From: CAWAWP01 sp963841205 | Lineage (GTDB): Bacteria > Chloroflexota > Ktedonobacteria > Ktedonobacterales > JADMIN01 | Reading direction: 5' to 3' | Assembly (NCBI GenBank): GCA_963841205.1 | Contig: CAWJCH010000015.1 | Coordinates: forward strand, 248,001 to 312,000 | DNA: 64,000 nt | Part shown: positions 59,934 through 64,000 of the stretch, piece by piece | Layout: each line of letters opens with the position of its first letter | Numbering within the stretch: the stretch's first letter is position 1 | Notes under the pieces: generated by a model | The model's input: the letters and a program-made list of their open reading frames with translations, nothing else | What the model was told of the DNA's origin: nothing | Databases searched by the model: none | Made by a program: the position numbers and the translations under genes

Positions 59934-60944
59934 TCACGCGCCGTTCGGCCTCGGCGACATGCCAAGCAGCGCCATTTCGTGGAGCAGCGTTGGGGGCAAG
60001 CCTTCATCGAGGGGGCGCGGATCGTAGCCGAGCTCGCGCCGCGCCTTGGCGTTGTCGCCGAGGTAGGTGACGCCAGCATTGATGCGTAGGTACTCCGAGG
60101 TATAGCTTTCGGGCACCGGGATCGCCTTCTCCACCACGCCCATCAGCGCCGCTGCCGCCTTCAGCATGCCCGGAGCGACGTGCAGGCGCGGTACGGGCAC
60201 GCCCGTGATGCGCTGCGCCAGGGCGAGCGCGTCGGCGAAAGAGTAGCGTTCGCCCGCGAGAATATAGCTCCCGCCCTCGCGGCCCTTGTCCATCGCCAGC
60301 AGGTGCCCACGGGCGACATCGTCCACATGCGCCCAGCAGAAAGCGGTGCCCAGCGGCACCAGCGGCAGCCTGTGCGTCAAATACTGAAGCCACGCCGTGC
60401 GGACGCTACTCGTATCGCCGGGGCCGTAGATGAGGCCCGGTTGCACGATCACCAGCGGCAATCCCTGTTCGATCATCGGCTCGGCCACCTCATAGTGCGC
60501 CACCCACTTGGTGCGGTCGTACTCGCTTAGGTGCTTGCCGGTGAAGCGATAGGTCTCATCGGGCATCGCGCCCTGGGTATCCGAGAAGACCGCGACCGTG
60601 CTGGTATAGACGCCCTTTGGGATGCCAAGATCGCGCATCAACTCCAGGACGTTGCGCGTACCCTGCACGTTGATGCGCTCGCCCTCGCGCCGCTCACTCG
60701 CCGTGCGGACGCCGATCTTGTACCAGCCAGCAATGTGGAAGACGCCGTCCACGCCGGTCATCGGCGCGCGCATGCTCTCCTTCTCCGTCACGTCACCCTG
60801 GCGCAGTGCGATGCCGAGCGCGGCGAGATCGCCCGCCTGCTCCGGGCTCCGTACCACCGCGACCACCTCGTGCCCCGCCGCGTGAAGCTGCCGCGCCACA
60901 TGCCCGCCAACGAAGCCGGTCGCGCCGGTCACGAAGTATCGCAT
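59934..60944 (-). CDS. NAD(P)-dependent SDR epimerase/dehydratase (dihydroflavonol-reductase-like)
   Basis: 336 residues from the ATG at 60944 (GAGAGGG 9 bases upstream). Rossmann motif VTGATGFVGGHVA, GVFHIAGWYKIG, the Ser in YTSTVAVFSDT, and YDRTKWVAHYEVA (Tyr-x3-Lys). ERINVQGTRNVLELM and VQPGLIYGPGDTSS match the extended-SDR group that includes hopanoid-associated HpnA and dihydroflavonol reductases. Substrate unknown; no hopanoid genes are near. Confidence 0.9.
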   Translation of the reverse strand: MRYFVTGATGFVGGHVARQLHAAGHEVVAVVRSPEQAGDLAALGIALRQGDVTEKESMRAPMTGVDGVFHIAGWYKIGVRTASERREGERINVQGTRNVLELMRDLGIPKGVYTSTVAVFSDTQGAMPDETYRFTGKHLSEYDRTKWVAHYEVAEPMIEQGLPLVIVQPGLIYGPGDTSSVRTAWLQYLTHRLPLVPLGTAFCWAHVDDVARGHLLAMDKGREGGSYILAGERYSFADALALAQRITGVPVPRLHVAPGMLKAAAALMGVVEKAIPVPESYTSEYLRINAGVTYLGDNAKARRELGYDPRPLDEGLPPTLLHEMALLGMSPRPNGA

Positions 60945-61110
60945 GGGCAGCATCCCTCTCAGTCCACGGCGGTCGACGAATGCTCAGCGCGTTGTCAATT
61001 CGCGAACTTGGCAGGCGTCGTACGTAGAGAGTCTACCGCAGTGGGCGTACGATGCATATCATACAGTCGTTGCCTCGAGTCGGCAGATCGCCACACCGCA
61101 AGGAGACACC

Positions 61111-62226
61111 ATGGATCCGCGCATCTCTCGCTGGGCCAAGACCCTCGTGACCTATTGCCTGGAGGTGCAGCCAGGCCACCTCGTGTACATCATCGCCGAG
61201 CCGGTCGCCGAGCCGCTGGTGGCCGAGGTCTACCGCGAAACGCTGCGCGCGGGCGGGCATGCCGTCGTGCAGCTCCTGATGCCGCGCTTGACCGAGATCG
61301 CGCTGAGCGAGGCGAGCGACGAACAGCTCACATGGGTGAACCCGACCGAGCAGTTGCTGGTCGAGCAGGCCAACGCGCGGCTCTTTATCGAGAGCGAGAC
61401 GAATACGAGACATCTGACCAATGCCGATCCTCAGCGGCAGAGCGTGGCGGCGCGGGCACAGCGCGAGCTTGGCAAGATCCGCAGCCGCCGCATGGCCGAC
61501 GACTCCATCCACTCCTGCCTCACGCTCTACCCCACCGCCGCCTACGCGCAGGACGCCGACATGTCGCTGGCGGACTTCGAGGAGTTCGTCTTCGGCGCGT
61601 GCTTCCTCAACGACGACGATCCCGCCGAGCGCTGGCGCGATCTCGGGCGCAGCCAGCAGTTCTATGTTGACTGGCTCCGCGACAAGCAGCGTGTGCATAT
61701 CGTCGGCCCCGACACCGATCTGCGCCTCTCCATCGCCGGGCGGACCTTCCGCAACAGCGACGGCAAGCGCAACTTCCCCAGCGGCGAGTTCTTCACGGGT
61801 CCGGTCGAGGACTCCGCCGAGGGGCACATCCGCTTCACCATCCCCAGCGTCGTGCGCGGCCACGGCGTGCAGGACATCCGCCTGACCTTCGAGCACGGCA
61901 AGGTGGTGGAGGCGACGGCGGCGCAGGGGCAGGGATTCCTCGACGCGCAGCTTGAGCTGGACGCGGGGGCGCGCTATCTCGGCGAGTTCGCCTTCGGCAA
62001 CAACTTCGGCATCACGCGGGGCATCCGCAACATCCTCTACGACGAGAAGATCGGCGGCACCATCCACATGGCGCTCGGCAACAGCTACCCGGAGACCGGC
62101 GGCAAGAATACGTCCGCGCTGCACTGGGATATGATCTGCGATCTGCGCGAGGCCGCCGGCGGCGGCGAGGTCTGGGTAGACGACACCCTCTTCCTGAAGG
62201 ACGGCAAACTGGTTGTACAGCCGTGA
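61111..62226 (+). CDS. M29-family metal-dependent aminopeptidase
   Basis: 371 residues from the ATG at 61111 (AAGGAG 6 bases upstream); slightly shorter than the typical 400-410. It releases N-terminal residues using two metal ions. The substrate and metal regions are NFPSGEFFTGPVEDSAEGHI (Glu), LGEFAFGNNFGITRG (Glu) and TIHMALGNSYPETGGKNTSA then LHWDMICDLR (His, Tyr, His, Asp), the full AmpS/AmpT pattern. It is cytoplasmic. It starts 166 bases from the divergent SDR gene. Confidence 0.93.
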   Translation: MDPRISRWAKTLVTYCLEVQPGHLVYIIAEPVAEPLVAEVYRETLRAGGHAVVQLLMPRLTEIALSEASDEQLTWVNPTEQLLVEQANARLFIESETNTRHLTNADPQRQSVAARAQRELGKIRSRRMADDSIHSCLTLYPTAAYAQDADMSLADFEEFVFGACFLNDDDPAERWRDLGRSQQFYVDWLRDKQRVHIVGPDTDLRLSIAGRTFRNSDGKRNFPSGEFFTGPVEDSAEGHIRFTIPSVVRGHGVQDIRLTFEHGKVVEATAAQGQGFLDAQLELDAGARYLGEFAFGNNFGITRGIRNILYDEKIGGTIHMALGNSYPETGGKNTSALHWDMICDLREAAGGGEVWVDDTLFLKDGKLVVQP

Positions 62227-62290
62227 GGTCAAGCCTGCCATAGCGACGCGATTCGGGTGTATTGCACGCCACGGCTGAGAGGGCTGATTT

Positions 62291-63139
62291 ATGAGCGAGT
62301 CCGGCGCCCATCTCATGGCGCTCGCACGACGCTGCGGAGCGATCTTCGTCGCGCGGACGCACCCCCAGGCGATCCTGCTGACCGGCTCGGTGACAGAAGG
62401 GGCGAGCGACCAGTATTCTGACCTCGATGTGATCCTCTACTACGACGCGCTGCCGTCCGATGAGGCGCTCGCGGCGGTCCAGGCCGAGCTTGGCGGCGCC
62501 GAGCGCGTGCTCTTCGGGCGGCGCACTGAGACTGACATCGGCGAGCAGTATCTGGTGGAGGGTGTTGCCTGCCAGTTTGCGCACACCACGGTCGCCGCGT
62601 GGGAGGACGAGATGGCGAGCGTGCTGGAGCGGCTCGACGTCACCTCGCCGGTGCAGAAGGCGCTCGGCGGCATGCTAGAGGCCGTCCCGCTCCACGGCGA
62701 GGAGTACATCACGCGCTGGCACGATCGGGCCCGCGCCTATCCCGATGCTCTGGCTCGCGCGATGATCGAACACTACAGCGCGTTCTACCCGATCTGGTAT
62801 CTCGCACCACGACTCGCCACGCGCGACGCGACGATCTGGCTGGTCGATAGCTACATCGAGTCGTCGCGCAACCTGCTCGGCGTGCTGGCGGGGCTCAATC
62901 GCGTCTACTACACGCCATTCCAGTTCAAGCGTATGCGCCGCTTCATGGATCAACTCACCATCGCGCCAGACCATCTGGCGGAACGCCTGGAAGGCCTCTT
63001 CACCGACGATCACGTCGCCGCAGCCTATGAATTGGAGACATTGGTGCGCGAGACGGTCGCACTCGTCCAACAGCACATGCCCGAGGCGAGCATCCCCGTC
63101 GAGCGGCTGCGGCTGGGTCAGCGCGTGCAGCAGTGGTAG
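62291..63139 (+). CDS. Nucleotidyltransferase-fold protein
   Basis: 282 residues. ILLTGSVTEGASDQYSDLDVILYY holds the G-S-x(9)-D-x-D motif of the polymerase-beta-like nucleotidyltransferases; a third acidic residue may be in VEGVACQFAHTTV. The helical C-terminal half (FYPIWYLAPRLATRDATIWL, YTPFQFKRMRRFMDQLTIAP) resembles that of streptomycin/lincosamide adenylyltransferases and DUF4037 proteins. A drug- or tRNA-related target cannot be assigned. It ends at the start of the GNAT gene. Confidence 0.8.
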   Translation: MSESGAHLMALARRCGAIFVARTHPQAILLTGSVTEGASDQYSDLDVILYYDALPSDEALAAVQAELGGAERVLFGRRTETDIGEQYLVEGVACQFAHTTVAAWEDEMASVLERLDVTSPVQKALGGMLEAVPLHGEEYITRWHDRARAYPDALARAMIEHYSAFYPIWYLAPRLATRDATIWLVDSYIESSRNLLGVLAGLNRVYYTPFQFKRMRRFMDQLTIAPDHLAERLEGLFTDDHVAAAYELETLVRETVALVQQHMPEASIPVERLRLGQRVQQW

Positions 63140-63177
63140 CCGATCACCGATATGTTAGACAGTTCGTGAGGAAAGCA

Positions 63178-63768
63178 GTGGAGTTCTCGCGACACCGCAC
63201 GTTGATCCCCGTGTTTGAGGAACTGCGGGGCGAGCACGTGCTGGTACGCCCGTACCGACTCGAGGACGCCGAGACTCAGTTCGAGGCCGTGATGGAGTCG
63301 CGAGATTACTTGCTGCCCTGGCTGCCGTTTGCGGCGCACTATAGCTCGTTGGACGACTCGCGCGATTTCGTGCGCCGCTGCGGCGCCTTGTGGATCACAC
63401 GCGAGCGGCTCATCGTCAGCCTGTGGGACGTTGCGAGCGGGCGCTTCGTCGGTGGGAGCCACCTCGGCCCCAATTGGGAAGTGCCATCGTTCGAGATCGG
63501 CTATTGGGTGCGCGCCTCGGCGCAGGGGCAGGGCTACGTCACGGAGTCCACTCGACTGCTCACCGACTATGCCATGTCCGTGTATAGCGCAAAACGCGTC
63601 ATGATTCGGTGCGATGCGCGCAATACTCGCAGTGCAGCCGTACCACAACGGCTCGGCTATGTTCTGGAGGGTCGCTTGCGTAACGAGTCCATCGCGTTCG
63701 ACGGCGTGCTGCGCGACACGTTGGTCTATGCCGTCACGCCAGAGGATTGGGCCTCACGCCAAAGCTAG
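63178..63768 (+). CDS. RimJ/RimL-type GNAT acetyltransferase
   Basis: 196 residues from the GTG at 63178, chosen because GAGGAAA lies just upstream; an earlier GTG at 63133 overlaps the preceding gene and lacks a site. The fold order is ELRGEHVLVRPYRLEDAETQ, SRDYLLPWLPF, FEIGYWVRASAQGQGYVTEST (Q-x-x-G-x-V/A), MIRCDARNTRSAAVPQRLGY and VLEGRLRNESIAFDGVLRDTLVYA. This matches the Acetyltransf_3 group that modifies protein N-termini or antibiotics. Target unknown. Confidence 0.85.
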   Translation: MEFSRHRTLIPVFEELRGEHVLVRPYRLEDAETQFEAVMESRDYLLPWLPFAAHYSSLDDSRDFVRRCGALWITRERLIVSLWDVASGRFVGGSHLGPNWEVPSFEIGYWVRASAQGQGYVTESTRLLTDYAMSVYSAKRVMIRCDARNTRSAAVPQRLGYVLEGRLRNESIAFDGVLRDTLVYAVTPEDWASRQS

Positions 63769-63777
63769 CAGCCGAGA

Positions 63778-64000
63778 TTACCGCATCTGGGCACGGACGG
63801 CTTGCAGCTCTTGCAGGCGGGCGCGGGCCATCTGGCTGCTCGGGTCCACCTTGGCGAGATTGCGATACACGCGGGCAGCCTGCTCGTATTCGCCGACGGA
63901 GTAATACGTCTGGCCGAGCAGGTCGTAGGCCTCGTAGCGGTGCGGGTCCATCCCGATCAGCTGCTGTAGCGCGGCGACGGCTTCCTTCGTCATGCGGCCA
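63778..64000 (-). CDS. TPR-repeat protein, C-terminal fragment
   Basis: The reading frame runs off the right edge, so only the last ~74 residues are seen. They contain TPR-like helices: VAALQQLIGMDPHRYEAYDLLGQTYYSVGEYEQAARVYRNLAKVDPSS, then MARARLQELQAVRAQ. Only its end is visible; the function cannot be assigned. Confidence 0.8.
   Translation of the reverse strand, partial: GRMTKEAVAALQQLIGMDPHRYEAYDLLGQTYYSVGEYEQAARVYRNLAKVDPSSQMARARLQELQAVRAQMR

Overview
The window is a GC-rich bacterial chromosome segment. It most resembles Chloroflexota (Thermomicrobia- or Ktedonobacteria-like); this is an inference from gene content, not from a marker phylogeny. The pointers are an XRE-NB-ARC-TPR regulator, a membrane PP2C phosphatase, a PknB-type kinase, a type 2 IPP isomerase, a PaoABC-like molybdo-flavoenzyme, two RelA/SpoT homologues, a PHP-fused polymerase X, a MidA-like methyltransferase, and IS200/IS605, ISAs1 and IS110 debris.

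Layout. 1-5250: response regulator start, Nudix hydrolase, serine acetyltransferase, a PP2C phosphatase with a degenerate protease-like outer domain, and galE. 5320-7590: short tandem repeats, then a decayed TnpB element that contains a decayed ISAs1 transposase. 7690-13635: lipoprotein esterase, the three subunits of an aldehyde-oxidoreductase-like enzyme, a second TnpB remnant between 99-bp direct repeats, and a PsiE-like membrane protein. 13967-24281: IPP isomerase, two conserved unknown genes, leuS with in-frame insertions of dispersed repeats, and two overlapping RSH genes whose active sites are lost reciprocally (one keeps hydrolase residues, the other keeps synthetase residues).

24399-33643 is a 9.2-kb integrative element. 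It sits in the 3' end of an intact tRNA-His and is bounded on the far side by a 54-bp copy of that tRNA end. It carries a tyrosine recombinase, a Rep_trans-like initiator with two perfect hairpins upstream, a small DNA-binding protein behind an AT-rich control region, several unknown small or membrane proteins, and a proline iminopeptidase as probable cargo. I see no conjugation genes.

33900-46590 is ordinary chromosome: DUF1801, GNATs, MidA, an Eis-like acetyltransferase, SCP2, an FAD disulfide oxidoreductase followed by DUF2090, a nitroreductase, tRNA-Ala, a pentapeptide-repeat membrane protein, a repeat-riddled IS110 relic and an NTF2-like secreted protein. 46600-56400 holds dnaA, ridA, a Ser/Thr kinase, the STAND regulator and polX. 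56400-58430 holds two consecutive genes broken by small indels. The right end has a WD/propeller-like unknown, an SDR epimerase, an M29 aminopeptidase, a nucleotidyltransferase, a GNAT and the end of a TPR gene.

Functional links. The PP2C and the kinase could form opposing arms of Ser/Thr signalling, and the RSH pair looks like a split (p)ppGpp synthesis/degradation module. A recurring feature of the window is short tandem duplication (8, 10, 12, 14, 20 and 22 bp units), several of which break or shift reading frames.
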